Source of the DNA: Salisapilia sapeloensis
Lineage: Eukaryota > Oomycota > Peronosporomycetes > Peronosporales > Salisapiliaceae
DNA length: 33,284 nucleotides
Direction of reading: 5' to 3'
Assembly: GCA_023334545.1 (NCBI GenBank)
Contig: JAADVB010000211.1
Location: 1-33,284, forward strand
Below are positions 10,309-21,689 of the stretch, in pieces. A program made the position numbers and the translations under genes. The notes beneath the pieces were generated by a model, which worked only from the letters and a program-made list of their open reading frames with translations, had not been told where the DNA came from and did no database searches. Each line of letters opens with the position of its first letter. The first letter of the stretch is position 1.

Positions 10309-12234
10309 TTAGATTTCGTCATCATACACAATCCGGGCGTTCTTTCCTCTTTGATCATTGCATAGTAACTTCGTCACATGCTTTCTGACAACATCTAGCA
10401 GGTCACTTGACTCTCCTAAATAAGCTTCATTCTTTTCAAAATAGTTGTCCACAAGGACAAACTGAAGAATGGACTGAGATTGATGATCGTCCAAAGTCCA
10501 TTCGTTGCGATATCGTTTCCTTCCTGAAGTAACTGGTTCACTCGAATTATCACTAGAAGTCTGTAGCAGCTGCACCATGCGACGAAGTCCGTTGCTAGTG
10601 ATAAGGTTACCACTGAAATTCGCATACGTATACACCTGTCGCTTTGACCTTTTCGCAATGGCATGAAACAAGGCACACGCTCCATCATCTCGAAGTCTAT
10701 TTTCACCAACTGACAGACTTTCAAGCGATTCGTTCGCCTCAAATGCGTCGCAAAGAGCATCTTGTTCATTTATTCGTGGTATCAACCCGATACCTGTGAC
10801 ATCCAGCACACGTACGGTCGTATTGGCTTTTAAAAATGATCCCAAAAGATCTCCAATTGTCTTTCCCACAAAGTTATACGCCAGCTTTAATTCTTCCAGT
10901 GGAGTTTCCTGATCATTGATATAGCTAAAAAGGAACTTGACGCTTGGTAGCGAGAGAGAGCAGTTGGATAAATTGATGCAGCGAAGGCCTCGCGTCAACT
11001 CTTTGCCCTTGACAGGAGTTAAAAGGATTGAACTGAGACATGATGGAGTGAGTAGACCGATCTCTGTGTTGTTTGCCACGTTCAGAACATCAAGACGAAA
11101 GGCTCCTTTCTGTGCGAGAGAATTGATAGTTTCAAGTGTATCGGAGGTGATGTCATTATCCGACATATCGAGGTGTCGAATGGGAAACGATGCTACTTTG
11201 TCAAAAGCAGAGACGGGTGGGAAGCTATCGTCGTCTAGTCCATTGTGCTCGAGAGACAGAAAAGATAGACGGGGAAGTGTGAAGGCTGCGAAGATCAAGT
11301 CTGTATGACTTGTTGTTGCCAGAAGTGAATTGGAGATGCGAAGGGAAGTAAGAGTGCGTATACTTCGAAGGAGCTCTAGTAACTGGGTGAGAGCTTGCTC
11401 CATGAGTTTCACCGAGACAATTTCGAGTCCCTGAATACTCGTTAGAGTAGATGTGGTTGACGATTGTCGTTTTAAAATTGCGGTTTTTATATCTGACAAT
11501 AGGCTTCCAGGAACACTGCCATGATAGATACCAATATGGTCCAGATGCAGTAGAGACTGTAATAAGTGAATGAGAGATGGGTAGTCGGTTGCTTGCTGTT
11601 CAAGGTGGTGCAGTTCCACACGACGGAGATGGGGCAGTTGCAATAATAAGCGGACGTTATCTGGTCCCACATCTCTGCCGTGCAGCTTAACTGACTCAAC
11701 ATACCTCTTGTATCCCTCCAAGCGCCAGACAGGAGGATCTGTCGCATTCAAGGCACTCTTGGACACGCTTTTGGTGTTGTTGCTACAGACAGCTGAAGGC
11801 TCTCGTAAGAGTAACCTTAGGTCGTGCTCCCAAAAGATACGCCGGTAATTGGGCATTTTATCGACGCTATGAGTTGTGGACTTGTGCATTGCCAGTGCCA
11901 TGCTGTTCCGAACCTGCAGACAATGCCATTTCCATGCGAACTGTAGATCCTGTTCTAATATAGCAGCATAATCATCTTCGTCATGGCCGTTGCTGTTCAA
12001 GCTGATTTCATCTCTGTCGTCAGATTCAATTGGGTCATCCGTCTGCCAACACAATTCGACCTGCAGCAGTCTTTCGATTGTAAGATGTTGTAGTAGCACT
12101 GTTCGTACCTTCTGGGGCAAAAATGGTAGCATCGACGAAAGAGATGGCACTGGAGCATGCTTTGCACAAGCTATTGCAGCAAGATTTGCCAAAGAAGCTA
12201 CATGATCCGCTGCCAAGGAGTTTGTGCTCTTCAT
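10309..12234 (-). CDS. Leucine-rich-repeat (RNI-like) protein, 641 aa
   Basis: This is a single-exon gene. I chose ATG 12234 because the open frame continues 24 bases upstream only with a GTG codon. The N-terminal 200 residues include an F-box-like helical stretch (about residues 25-60: LSSMLPFLPQKVRTVLLQHL), which is only a weak resemblance. From about residue 200, repeats follow the ribonuclease-inhibitor LRR pattern 'LxxLxLxxNxL': LRRVELHHL, LSFLSLEHNGLDDDS, IRHLDMSDNDIT, LRCINLSNCSL, LEELKLAYNFVG, VRVLDVTGIGL and LESLSVGENRLRDDG. LRR arcs mediate protein binding. There is no signal peptide, transmembrane segment or kinase domain, so it is probably intracellular. The partner is unknown. 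The gene is transcribed toward the 9.4-10.3 kb gap. Confidence 0.75.
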   Translation of the reverse strand: MKSTNSLAADHVASLANLAAIACAKHAPVPSLSSMLPFLPQKVRTVLLQHLTIERLLQVELCWQTDDPIESDDRDEISLNSNGHDEDDYAAILEQDLQFAWKWHCLQVRNSMALAMHKSTTHSVDKMPNYRRIFWEHDLRLLLREPSAVCSNNTKSVSKSALNATDPPVWRLEGYKRYVESVKLHGRDVGPDNVRLLLQLPHLRRVELHHLEQQATDYPSLIHLLQSLLHLDHIGIYHGSVPGSLLSDIKTAILKRQSSTTSTLTSIQGLEIVSVKLMEQALTQLLELLRSIRTLTSLRISNSLLATTSHTDLIFAAFTLPRLSFLSLEHNGLDDDSFPPVSAFDKVASFPIRHLDMSDNDITSDTLETINSLAQKGAFRLDVLNVANNTEIGLLTPSCLSSILLTPVKGKELTRGLRCINLSNCSLSLPSVKFLFSYINDQETPLEELKLAYNFVGKTIGDLLGSFLKANTTVRVLDVTGIGLIPRINEQDALCDAFEANESLESLSVGENRLRDDGACALFHAIAKRSKRQVYTYANFSGNLITSNGLRRMVQLLQTSSDNSSEPVTSGRKRYRNEWTLDDHQSQSILQFVLVDNYFEKNEAYLGESSDLLDVVRKHVTKLLCNDQRGKNARIVYDDEI

Positions 12235-13000
12235 GTCCACTTTTATTGTCCAGATCACCGGAACCTATTTTATATAACAGACATATTAATTAATATTTGT
12301 TTTCTTGTAATGGACAGATGCGGGCAGAAAGTAGGGATGATTGATCTTCCCTTTGAGGTGGATATGTACCGACAGTTAATAGATCTGTCGATTTATACAG
12401 CTATGCTTGTCGTTACTATCGTTTTAGATGACATTTTCATCGTTTACTAGTAAAAATAATCTCAAACTGAAGTAATAAATTTGATCAATCGAAAGCCAGA
12501 CTTCACTTCCGTCGTCTTTTGCTGCATTTGCTAATATATGGCTTGTTTAAATAGCAAAATAGATCTAGATAATCAATTTACCATGTCGATAGTCTCACCT
12601 TCCTTTCAGATGAGCAAGGAGCTTTACATCTACATTCTAGTCCAAGTTACCAATCTCTCTTCCGTCTATCCTGCTCGCTTCCAACCACTGTCCAGCTATC
12701 CTAACTTTATCTTTGCATCGAAACTCCTTACATTCATGAACGCTTAATCATTTGGGCAGCATAAGAAAAACAACCGGGTCATAGAGATATACGTCAAACG
12801 TTATAGTTCTCAATTTGTCCAATATGTCGAAGCTGTAGCTGACCTTTGATTCGTACATAAAGGGCAAGACCACTATTGGTGGCCACCCACATCACTCTCT
12901 TAATAAGCTTATTTCACTATGCTACAACTAGAGCGAGCAACTGCCTAGTACAAGACTGCACCAACCAAAAGAACTCGAAAATGAAATCCAAAACAAAGTT
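12235..13000. other. Intergenic: LRR-gene promoter and CTR9 3' flank
   Basis: About 770 bp between the start of the LRR gene and the stop of the CTR9 gene, which is on the same strand. Two open frames of 70 to 97 codons on the plus strand show no family resemblance and I treat them as chance. I see no repeat, RNA gene or clear regulatory motif. Confidence 0.4.
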
Positions 13001-16000
13001 TTATTCGCTATCCGACGACGATCCAAAGAGCTCATTCGCTTCATCCTGTTTCTTCCCGTCGTCCAGATCATCTTCCTGCGTCTGACTCTCCGTCGGCTGG
13101 CTCTCCTCTTGCTTCTCCTCCTCTCCGTCACTCGAGTCCGATCCGAACAAGTTGGACTCGTCCTTGGCCGCTCTCTTCTGTCGCTTCTCGACAAGTCCCT
13201 TCATCTTGGCGTTCCGGTTCTTCATGTCTTCAATAGAAAAGTTGTCTTCTCCATCTTCATTCTCCTCTCCATCGTCGATAAAGTCATCTTCCTCCTTCTT
13301 CCGCTTCTTCCCTCCCTTCTTCTTCCCAGTCGTCGCCTTCTTCTCCTCCTCCTCCTTCTGCTTCCACCCTTGACTCATCTGCTTCAGCCGCTCCTCCTGC
13401 TTGATCAACACATCCTCCCGCCTCTTTCTCAAATCCTCTTCCTTCTGCCGCTCTTCCTCCTTCTCTCTCGCCACCTTCTCCTCATACTCCTTGAGCATCT
13501 GTCGTTGCTGCTCCGTCTCCACACGACGTCTCTCCTCTTTTTGCTTCTCAAACTCGAGATGAACGCTCGCCTTCTCCAGCGTCTCACCAATGAACTTGAC
13601 GTGCTCTTCCACCTTATCCTTCTCATACGGAAGACCCGTCGCACTCTTCTCGGCTTCGTCCACCAAGTACTGAAAGATCCTACGTGCGCGTTGTAAATCT
13701 GCAATCGCACGCTCAACGTCAGCTAGCGTACGTTGGATGGCTGATGCGCCACTGCCTGAGCTTCCTTGTCCCAAAGTTGTGACGGCAAAGTCTTCCTGTG
13801 CTAGACCTAAGTTGTACCACAGACGCATGTCCGTCGGATCCAAGTGAATAGCCTTCGTCAAGGTCGTGATGCACTTGGGGTAGTTCTTGGCTTCGTAATA
13901 AGCCTTGGCAAGGTACAAAACGACCTCGACGTCCTGTCCATTGTATCCCTTGGACAGACAGACAGAGTAGAGCTGAATGGCTTCTCCATACCGTTCTTCT
14001 GCCATGAGAACATGAGCCAAGTTGATCCATGCATCGGGGACATCCGGACTAGCTTCACGAACATGCGTAAAGACTTGTTTCGCTTTCTCAAAGTTTCCTT
14101 TCTCAGCAATCATGATCCCGAGACCATTGGCAGCATACAAGTTCTTTGGTTGCGTCTGTAACGTCTTCTTGTAGTACACCTCTGCTAGCGACAAATTCTT
14201 TGTATAGCGATTCTTTTCACCTAGATTACGCATAAAGATGTTGCCCATGCTCAAGAAAGCGTATGGATCGTTCTTCATCTCTGGCATACCCATGGCTTTT
14301 TCAAACTTTTTCTGTGCTAATGACCATTCCTTCTTACCCATGTGGATGTTTCCTTGGAGGAAACAAGCACTTGCACACGTATTATCGACTTCCAGAGCCT
14401 TGTCGAATGTAGATAAGGATGCTTGATATGCACCTGCATCACGCTCCATGCACCCAATGCGCAGGAGAGCGTCCAAGTACGTCGGGAACGTCTGGAGGAT
14501 GAACTCGTAGACTCGACGAGCTGTCTCTCTCTCGCCCATGTGTTCTAGCAAGACGCCCATGTTGTACAGAACCGTCACGTTACTCTCCGTTGGCGTCGGC
14601 AAGTCCTCTACGACTAATATGCCTTCGCTCTCCTTTGTCTCCTCTTCCGTACTCCCACCATCTAGCTCCAACGCATGATGGAAACTCTTCATGGCATCCT
14701 CCAACTTACCCACACGTTCCTGCAAGACACCTAGATTCACGTACAACTCCATCGGAACATGCTCTCCTGCCGTCTGAAGCACCTTCTCCGCCGCAACATA
14801 CGATGACACGGCAACGATCTGATCCTTCCGCTCCGACGACGTACGCAAGAGCTCTGCGGTATTCAAGAGCGCATCCAAGTTACCAGGATCCAGCTCAACG
14901 ACACGTCGCAATAAGCGCACAGCATCCTCCTTCTTACCTACTTGTCCGTATGCATGTCCTAGTAGCAACAATACGTCGACATTGTCCGGATGGGCTTTAT
15001 CTGCTTTCTCCAAGTAGTTTGTCGCTTTCCCAAACTCTTTTCTATGGATGTACATTTGTGCGAGACCGTACCATGGCAAGACAAAGTCCGGCCATAACCG
15101 ACCTGCGTTAAAGTAGTAACTGTATGCGTCCTTGTAGCGACCTTGAGCATGACAGCCTCGACCCATGAGGTAGCAGCTTTCCGCTCGAATCTCCGGCACT
15201 TGCGTCGCGTGGAAAGCGTTGCCAGCGAGGTTCAGCATCTTCGTATAATCCTTCCTGTAGATCGTCGCTGTCATCAACGTCTCTTCCCTGTAATCTGCGT
15301 CGAGTTCAATGGCAGAAGACGTGACGGCGCCGTCGTGAGATGAGATGTATGCAATGTAGCGATCGCCTACGCGTACCATTTCACCTGGAGACAGCTCTGA
15401 GGAGACGTCTTTGGATGTCAAAAGCACTTTCGAGCCTCGAGAGGCACTCACAGTACAGGGGAGAGGCACCCATTGCGCAAAGTAATGATTCGCCAAGTGA
15501 TTTAGGACCGTGGGATTCGTGGAATCAATTGCATGGGCGTGATGCAGCAGCGTCATGAAGCGAGACGTCTCGTCCTCAACGCTCATCTGACGCTCATCTT
15601 TCCCTTGACTCGCTAGCTGCCACAATGCCGTCGCGAGGACTGCATCGACGTTCGTATCGTCTAAGGACGCTGCGTACTTCATCACTTGACGAGCTTTATC
15701 CACTGCACCTTCGTGGAAACAGCAGTAGGCGAAGGCCATACGCATGCGGGATGCTTGTGGACTCTTCGGATGGAGTTTAATCGCTTCAAGAAAGAGTTTC
15801 TTTGCTTCTCCATACTTTTTCTTACGATAGAGAAGCACTGCTTTGCCTAAGACTGCTGGGAGATGATTTGGATGACTAATGAGAACGGATTTGAGGAAAC
15901 GGTCAGCACGATCATCCTCTCCTTTCGCCATGAACATAAGCGCTTTGCCAACTAGAGTCATCGGATGCTGATGATCGAGTCGATCTGCGCGTTGAAAGTA

Positions 16001-16457
16001 GCTGACGGCGCGCTGGGAAATGGCTTCCCTCTTTTTCTCGTCTTCCTCATGCCACATGGCGTTCACCGCATGACTGGCAAGAGCGTTGAAAAACTTAATT
16101 CGACACGTACGCGAGTGTTCATCCTTGTAGATCTCCTCGATACCAGGCTCACTAGCAACACTAAGGATTTCCTGGAACTGACTCACTTGTCCTTGGTTGT
16201 AATATTCCACCTATGGAACAAGAGGTCATGTAAAACAAGCGTTTATCATATACGAAACGAATAAAGCCTACCGCGAACTTCAGCCAGACATCTAGCGGCG
16301 CGACTTCCGCCCGCAGAATATCGATAATGTCATTCACATCTTCCGGCAGTTCATCTGCAAAGACTTCAACCGCCTGATCTGAGTTCTTTACCGGGATCAA
16401 GAGCGAGCGCTGCTTGTCCTCCTCGTCCGTCTGCGCCGCGATCTCCACGTCCGCCAT
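13001..16457 (-). CDS. CTR9: RNA polymerase-associated protein CTR9 (Paf1 complex subunit), 1131 aa
   Basis: Exon 1 is 16457-16272 and exon 2 is 16210-13001, joined in phase 0 across a 61 bp intron (gtaggc...ccatag). The junction joins APLDVWLKFA to VEYYNQGQVSQFQEIL, which matches the conserved CTR9 N-terminus. About residues 40-830 are tandem TPRs, for example YFQRADRLDHQHPMTLVGKA, CYLMGRGCHAQGRYKDAY and YFNAGRLWPDF. After the TPRs comes a charged coiled-coil (EKVAREKEEERQKEED), a basic cluster (GKKKGGKKRKKEEDD) and a serine/acidic tail with two similar motifs, NLFGSDSSD and ELFGSSSDSE. Length and architecture agree with CTR9, the TPR scaffold of the Paf1 complex that acts in transcription elongation and histone modification. 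It shares a 288 bp divergent promoter region with the gene at 16746. Confidence 0.95.
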
Positions 16458-16745
16458 TCTCGCCTGTGTGGTTCGTAGCTATAAATAGCCGACCAGGGTG
16501 TAAATATACACCTTTTATGGCCAGAATGGAATGGTTCTAGCATATCTTTCATCAAAATAGACGTTTTAGTAAAAGTTTGTCCTATCTAGCATAACGTACT
16601 TGTATTTTGTATGGTTGTAAAGTGTATAAAAACGAAAGAAAAAGATTAGGAAGCTTGCAAGAAGTGCAACCAAGCGCGAGTTTGTGCGCGGGAGACTTTA
16701 AGCGGTACTTTTGTGCGTGACGTAGAGACTTGTAGGGTAGATAGA
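16458..16745. promoter_or_regulatory. Divergent promoter region between CTR9 and the AT-hook-like gene
   Basis: These 288 bp separate two divergent genes. A TATA-like string (gtataaaaac) lies near 16622-16631, oriented toward the plus-strand gene and about 115 bp before its ATG. That is a position only; its use as a promoter is an inference. Confidence 0.3.
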
Positions 16746-18912
16746 ATGGAGAGATGTGGGTGGGAAGATGATTCTATCCTCCTGTTGCTTCAACTCTTCC
16801 GTTCGCACGTGAATGAATACATATATGGCACCGAAGCAGACTTTATGAAAGTCATTCAGCCGCATTTGCAAGGTACTGTACCTCTTCTATGGTTTCTATT
16901 TAATAAATGGAGAGAGTTATGCGTGCATTAGACCTTGACTTGGTTATTTGTTGCGTAGGTAAACGAGAACAGGACATTCGAACCATCTTCCGGTCCTTGC
17001 TTGTGACACTCAACCTGAAGGTACCAGATAAGTCCTTCAAGTCGGAGTGTAAGTCCTTGTAGATATAGCTTAAAATGGTTCCAGGTGATACATATTATTT
17101 CTAATCAACTATTTTAGTGCTACAGACATCGAGTGGCGTTGTGTATGCGCATGAGCATCTGTATCAGACCGTGGTGGAGTTACCAGAGAACAAGGTCGGG
17201 ATCATACTATTACCGGAAGAACTACGAGCATTCGTATGCAAGCTAAGAATGTTTCGAGGCGTCCTGGATCGAAGTGCCGATCTCTTCTTCACTCGGACCC
17301 AAATCATAAGTACGCAAAGCTTCTTACGCAGTTGAAGTGTGATACTAAATAGGGTATATAGGCAAAAGTATTCAACAGACGAAGCAAAAGTTTTATGCGC
17401 TGAGAGATATGTACTTAAAAGAGTTCCAAGATCCTCCACAAGGTAGACTTTGCGTCTAAATTGTATAAATAGTTGACTAATGGCATACATAGAGTCGGGA
17501 GGTCAAAAGAAAAGAAATGAGATGCTACGTTTCATTTTTTCGAATGTGAAAGAGCGTCAAGTGGAGCGAGAAGAGCCTCCAGATCTCGTTAAACCGAGCA
17601 AAGTCAAGGTAAATACGAACAAGGCGACCATGTGGTCGACGCAAGATCTTGAGATACTAGTCGAAAAGGTCGTTGAAATAACCCAGGAGGTACAGACAGA
17701 TGGGACGTCCCAGCTCATCATAAATCTTCCGAAAATGCTCAGTACGTCAAAACTTTATCACTCCACCTAGAAAACATGCATTTAACTATCACATTAGAAC
17801 GTACGCCTGCGTCCGTCCTGAGCAAAATATATAACATTCGAGAACGTTGTGTAAAGAATACGAGAAGCTATCGAACCGCTACTTTGCCCGATGTGCTGTT
17901 CGATACGACCAGCATGGCCTACCGTATCTTTCACTCGGACTGGTTGAACCTAGAAGATTTCAATGCGATAGGAATACATGCCATCCGTCGGTATTGCGGA
18001 AATAAAAAACGTGGACGGAAGCCTTCACTAATTGCCCTACGATCACCGCAGCCACAGCATGCAGTTCGCCCTCAATCGACGACCATCAGCCCAACAGCGA
18101 TTAGCCGTCCTTCATCAAGTTGCCGACCTGCATCGAATATTCAGCCTCAATCGATCAGCCAGCTTCCACCGACCAGTGACCTTCCACCTTTTCTTAATGA
18201 TCTTGCAGAGGAACAGCAAGAAGACGTAGAAATCTGTACCAAGGTGGCACAAGCCATGTACGTTCATTTGCCATTCGCAAACGCCAAGAAAAGTGACGTT
18301 CTATCGGCTGCATCCATGGAGTTGTCATCTGTCGGTCCACTCTACATCAATTACATCTACGATTTGATTGTTGGTAAGCTTGAAGCTTCGAACGTATCGA
18401 TTGATGCTCTTGGACCGAAAGTACTTGGGTTACCATCTCATCCAAAATCAAAACAAGCAACGTCCGAGACAGTCAAGAGGGTGACAGAAACCGAAACAGC
18501 AGCACACGCAGACGACAGTGAACGTCGGACTGAAATGAATGACAGCGACGTCCATCCAGTCCAGCAAGACATAGACCAGCCGAGTGCCGAATACAATGAC
18601 ACGAATGGTGTCAACAAAAGTGCTTCGTCTGTTTCCAACGGTTCTGTGCAAGAGTCCGAACAAGGACTCTGTCGATCATGCGGTCGAGAGGCCAATGCAC
18701 CTCAAGCAGAATCCGAGGATGAAGAATCTACTTCTGCAAGTCTCTTTCTTCAAAATTTGTTGCATCAAGAAAAGGAACGAGGTCGAGTAATACAACTCAA
18801 GCGAAGAGAATTAATGGAGCGGGAGGAGGATGCACGACGACATCCAAAGTATGCTCGACGCACGCGAGAGCTTCGAACGTCTCTTTACGACACATTTGTG
18901 CAAGGAGCCTAA
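16746..18912 (+). CDS. Unrecognised nuclear-type protein with AT-hook-like motif (six exons, 617 aa)
   Basis: Exons are 16746-16872, 16959-17048, 17118-17309, 17362-17442, 17493-17741 and 17798-18912. Introns are 50 to 86 bp, all GT-AG, and the phases sum to 618 codons including the stop. I do not recognise the family. Residues 1-160 look globular and mixed alpha/beta (MERCGWEDDSILLLLQLFRS at the start). About residues 205-300 form a helical segment beginning MWSTQDLEILVEK, which vaguely recalls SANT-like modules. Near residue 315 is KKRGRKPS, resembling an AT-hook core and nuclear signal. Next come a proline/serine linker, a helical patch (EDVEICTKVAQAMYV), an acidic serine-rich region with a CRSCG pair, and a basic helical C-terminus (ERGRVIQLKRRELMEREED). 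Nuclear, DNA- or chromatin-associated function is inferred from the basic motif and from the promoter shared with CTR9; it is not demonstrated. Confidence 0.75.
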
Positions 18913-19004
18913 GTCTTTTGTTTTTCATGGATTCTTTTTCTTATCGTTTACTCTCTTCCTTGTCTTGTGCAGTCTCGAGCGCTCGTTTGTATGCAACTAG
19001 GTAC

Positions 19005-20288
19005 CTAGAATCGGCAGGCTTCAACAACGTCCGCCACGGGGATACTCTTGGCTTCGAAGACGCAGTTGATGCAGACGTCCCACAGCAGCTTATTTGCCGT
19101 TGTAGCTTCGTCATCGGATAGCACACCCATGGCGACGTCCATCGTGATATTACACTTGTTACAAGCATCTTGGCGACAGATGCGACAGTTGTAGAGACTG
19201 CTGCCAAAGAACTTGCTCCGGCCTCGATGGCACACGACACAGTCGTCTCCTGTCGATCGGTCCGGTCGACGCTTACCTTCCTGTCGTTTCTGTCGGTCCA
19301 AGAAACGCACGCGTTTTGCCATTGAAATCGGTGCGAGATGCAGCGTCGCGGACAAGCAGTCCATGGCAAAGTGCGTCGCAACTTGTTCGACTAATTTACC
19401 ACCTGCATCGAAGAACCCTTTGACAAAGACATCGACCATCGTCTCAGAGTACTCGCTAGTCCATCCGAGCATACAGAAGGACATGGTCGCACGCACGAAG
19501 CCATTCGTTTCCGTCGGTATGCTCAGACGCGACTTAAATTTGTCTGATAAAGTATGGAAGATGTTGTATCCGACGTCTCGACCTCGCTCGTCTTGCGTCG
19601 TACCAGTTGCGTGGATGCAGAGATGGTCTCGGTGGGATGCCACACCAGGCAACGCCGACGGTCGTTCATTCACCATCCACTTGAGTGTAACGTGACGGAA
19701 CGGGTCTTCCGCCGTCGGTTTCGCAAGCACCGCGAGTGTCCGACACTCCTGTGTGCTTTCGTAGAGCAGCGAGTGGCGAACACGCTTGGCACTCATGTCT
19801 TCTGCCAAGTTTCCGAGCATAAAGTCATCAAGCGAGATGTCTAATCTACCGGTGACGGCGATGAGAGGCGTGTTGCGTGGTTTCATGGATTCAATGACAC
19901 CGTCCGAGTAGCTAATCGTACGGTCCGTGTCTTCCGATTCGGCGGACATGGAGTGGACGTCACTCGAGACCTTTGGGTCGAGTTCCGGCAAGCCTGGATC
20001 CGTCCAGACAGCGCGCTCGCCACTGTCGTTACGGCCCCGACGTGCATTTTTCTTCTTCTTGTAAAATTTCAATCCTTTGCGCTTCTTAATGTATTGCCAG
20101 TCGGCCGTGTCCGGGAGGGAAGAGGACGAGTGGGAGGAACCGGAGGCAGTCATGGAAGCATGGTCGATGCCGTCTCGAACGGTTTCACGTACCATGTTGT
20201 CGATCTCTTCTAGGATAGCATTTGCATCGGCGGGTGTAAGTCGCGACTGGAGGTCGGATAGTCCTTTTGGTACCGGTCTGCGGGACAT
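19005..20288 (-). CDS. START-like domain protein with C-terminal FYVE-related zinc finger, 427 aa
   Basis: Single exon with ATG at 20288. The N-terminus contains a short helical segment (residues 15-40) and a lysine-rich patch (WQYIKKRKGLKFYKKKKNAR). About residues 130-330 resemble the START-like fold seen in many oomycete START/FYVE proteins, with strands such as TPLIAVTGRLDISLDDFM, FRHVTLKWMV and GYNIFHTLSD. The C-terminus has four cysteine pairs in FYVE/PHD order: CVVC, CRIC, CNKC and CINC. It lacks the basic RRHHCR-type patch that lets classical FYVE fingers bind PI3P, so lipid binding is uncertain. This family is greatly expanded in oomycetes; the ligand is unknown. The 3' end faces the AT-hook-like gene with a 92 bp gap. 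A possible frameshifted tail is listed as a finding. Confidence 0.75.
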   Translation of the reverse strand: MSRRPVPKGLSDLQSRLTPADANAILEEIDNMVRETVRDGIDHASMTASGSSHSSSSLPDTADWQYIKKRKGLKFYKKKKNARRGRNDSGERAVWTDPGLPELDPKVSSDVHSMSAESEDTDRTISYSDGVIESMKPRNTPLIAVTGRLDISLDDFMLGNLAEDMSAKRVRHSLLYESTQECRTLAVLAKPTAEDPFRHVTLKWMVNERPSALPGVASHRDHLCIHATGTTQDERGRDVGYNIFHTLSDKFKSRLSIPTETNGFVRATMSFCMLGWTSEYSETMVDVFVKGFFDAGGKLVEQVATHFAMDCLSATLHLAPISMAKRVRFLDRQKRQEGKRRPDRSTGDDCVVCHRGRSKFFGSSLYNCRICRQDACNKCNITMDVAMGVLSDDEATTANKLLWDVCINCVFEAKSIPVADVVEACRF

Positions 20289-20578
20289 GTTTGGTCAAGC
20301 AAGAAATGACTTGTGTTTGTGCGGGTGGCTTGTGTGTTTTGGTCCGTCGGAGCTTCTCGCAGAGTGTGCGAAGTGTGGTCTCCAACGCGTAGACGGAAGT
20401 GACTCCAGTCGCTGTAACCTCGCTTGTCGATACGGTTGTCTGTCGTGACGTTGTCTCTACATAGATGGTTCAAGTTGGTCGAATAGAAATCGGACAACGT
20501 AGTACGTAGCGCTTCATGTGTGCAGTACTTTTACAGTATCTGATGAGAAGGCAGCGCAATTGAAGAACGTATGAGGAG

Positions 20579-21689
20579 CTACGACTTGCGACCACCAGGT
20601 GCGTTCGGTCGCGGGTAGGTACAACAAGCACTGTAGCAAGCCAGAAGCTTAGTCAATAGCTTAGGACGATGGCACATCAGAAAAGATGTTCCTGCAACGG
20701 CATTACCACGACACAATGCGTATTTGGCGCTCGGCCATGAGAAATCTACACGTCGCATAAGATAGTCCTGCCGTCCATTGAGACAGCGAACGATGCCAGC
20801 AAGGCAAGACTGTGTAGCCAGTAATGATGTTAATTTGAGTCTTCTCATATCAATCAAGCTGTCGTTGTCTGCAGGTTTCCTATGATCCGCAGTTGTTTGC
20901 TCGTGATACATCTGTCTGCATCCAAGTGGATGAATGTCATCCGCTTGAGCGAAAGGTTACATATCCACTTGGAATAGAAATCAAGAGCTCTTCATTTGTC
21001 AAGTCGAATAGCATGATCGACAACGGAAAGATGGATGCCATCGATCTAATTTAAACGAAGATTAGAAGCATAGAGCTCCAGCTATGTAAGGTACATATCA
21101 GAATACTCTGTACTCTTACGATTCTTTGTCATCCATGAAGAAGGATGTAAGTGCACCGCCTTCGCTTCGTTGTTTGGACAATAATGTTCCAAGTTTCCCA
21201 AGAGCTACGGTGTGGGATATCATGAATCCATGTGTCACCTTCGTAGAACTACCGCATTTATGGTACGCTGATGCACGCCACGGAAGCACTATACTCTCTA
21301 CACAGCCTGCTTAGCACTTACATGCGAGCGTATCCAACAGATTGAGCTACAAGTGTATATTTCCAAGGGTGGTGCACGTTGAGACGACGGAAGGTCATGC
21401 CGCCAAACGTAGTATCCTGTAGGACCTTGCAGTCGGAGCTGTTTAGTGAACGAAGCGACATTTTCTCTAGGCCTACTATACGACATGGCGGAATATTTGA
21501 ATGAGCGTGCACCGAATTTGCGATCTCTGCTTCATATCTCACAAGTTGCACCTTTGTGAATGCGAAGATTGCCGTTTAAGGTCTATCATGCAAAAGCAAT
21601 CGAAACGAAAGCTTATGTAAGAGTCACGTGCGAGTATTTTGCGACGGCTTCCTCTCTTTCCTGTCTCAACTCCTGTAGGAGATTTTCTT
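20579..21689 (-). other. Candidate spliced gene on the minus strand, 3' (C-terminal) exons
   Basis: No long open frame exists here, but five short ones join with matching phase. They are 21689-21628 (about 20 residues, coiled-coil-like LLQELRQEREEAVAKYSH), 21551-21351, 21295-21120 (contains LPWRASAYHKCGSSTKV), 21045-20961 (contains LFDLTNEELLISIPSGY) and 20911-20579 (ends PRPNAPGGRKS then TAG). Intron 21119-21046 has donor gtaaga, a ctaat branch-like site and ends ttag. Intron 20960-20912 runs gtaacc to acag. The gtagct donor at 21350 and gtgact at 21627 are weaker. I do not recognise the protein. Open frames of this length can arise by chance in 4 kb, and plus-strand frames of similar length exist, so this is a proposal rather than a firm gene. 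A decayed gene would look the same. Confidence 0.4.

Noticed and set aside
13109-13696. 195-codon plus-strand open frame, very leucine-rich
   Set aside because: It is the antisense shadow of the CTR9 charged coiled-coil and acidic tail (GAA/GAG codons read in reverse give Leu/Ser).
14590-15111. 173-codon plus-strand open frame opposite CTR9
   Set aside because: It lies entirely within the CTR9 coding exon on the other strand and has composition typical of a shadow frame.
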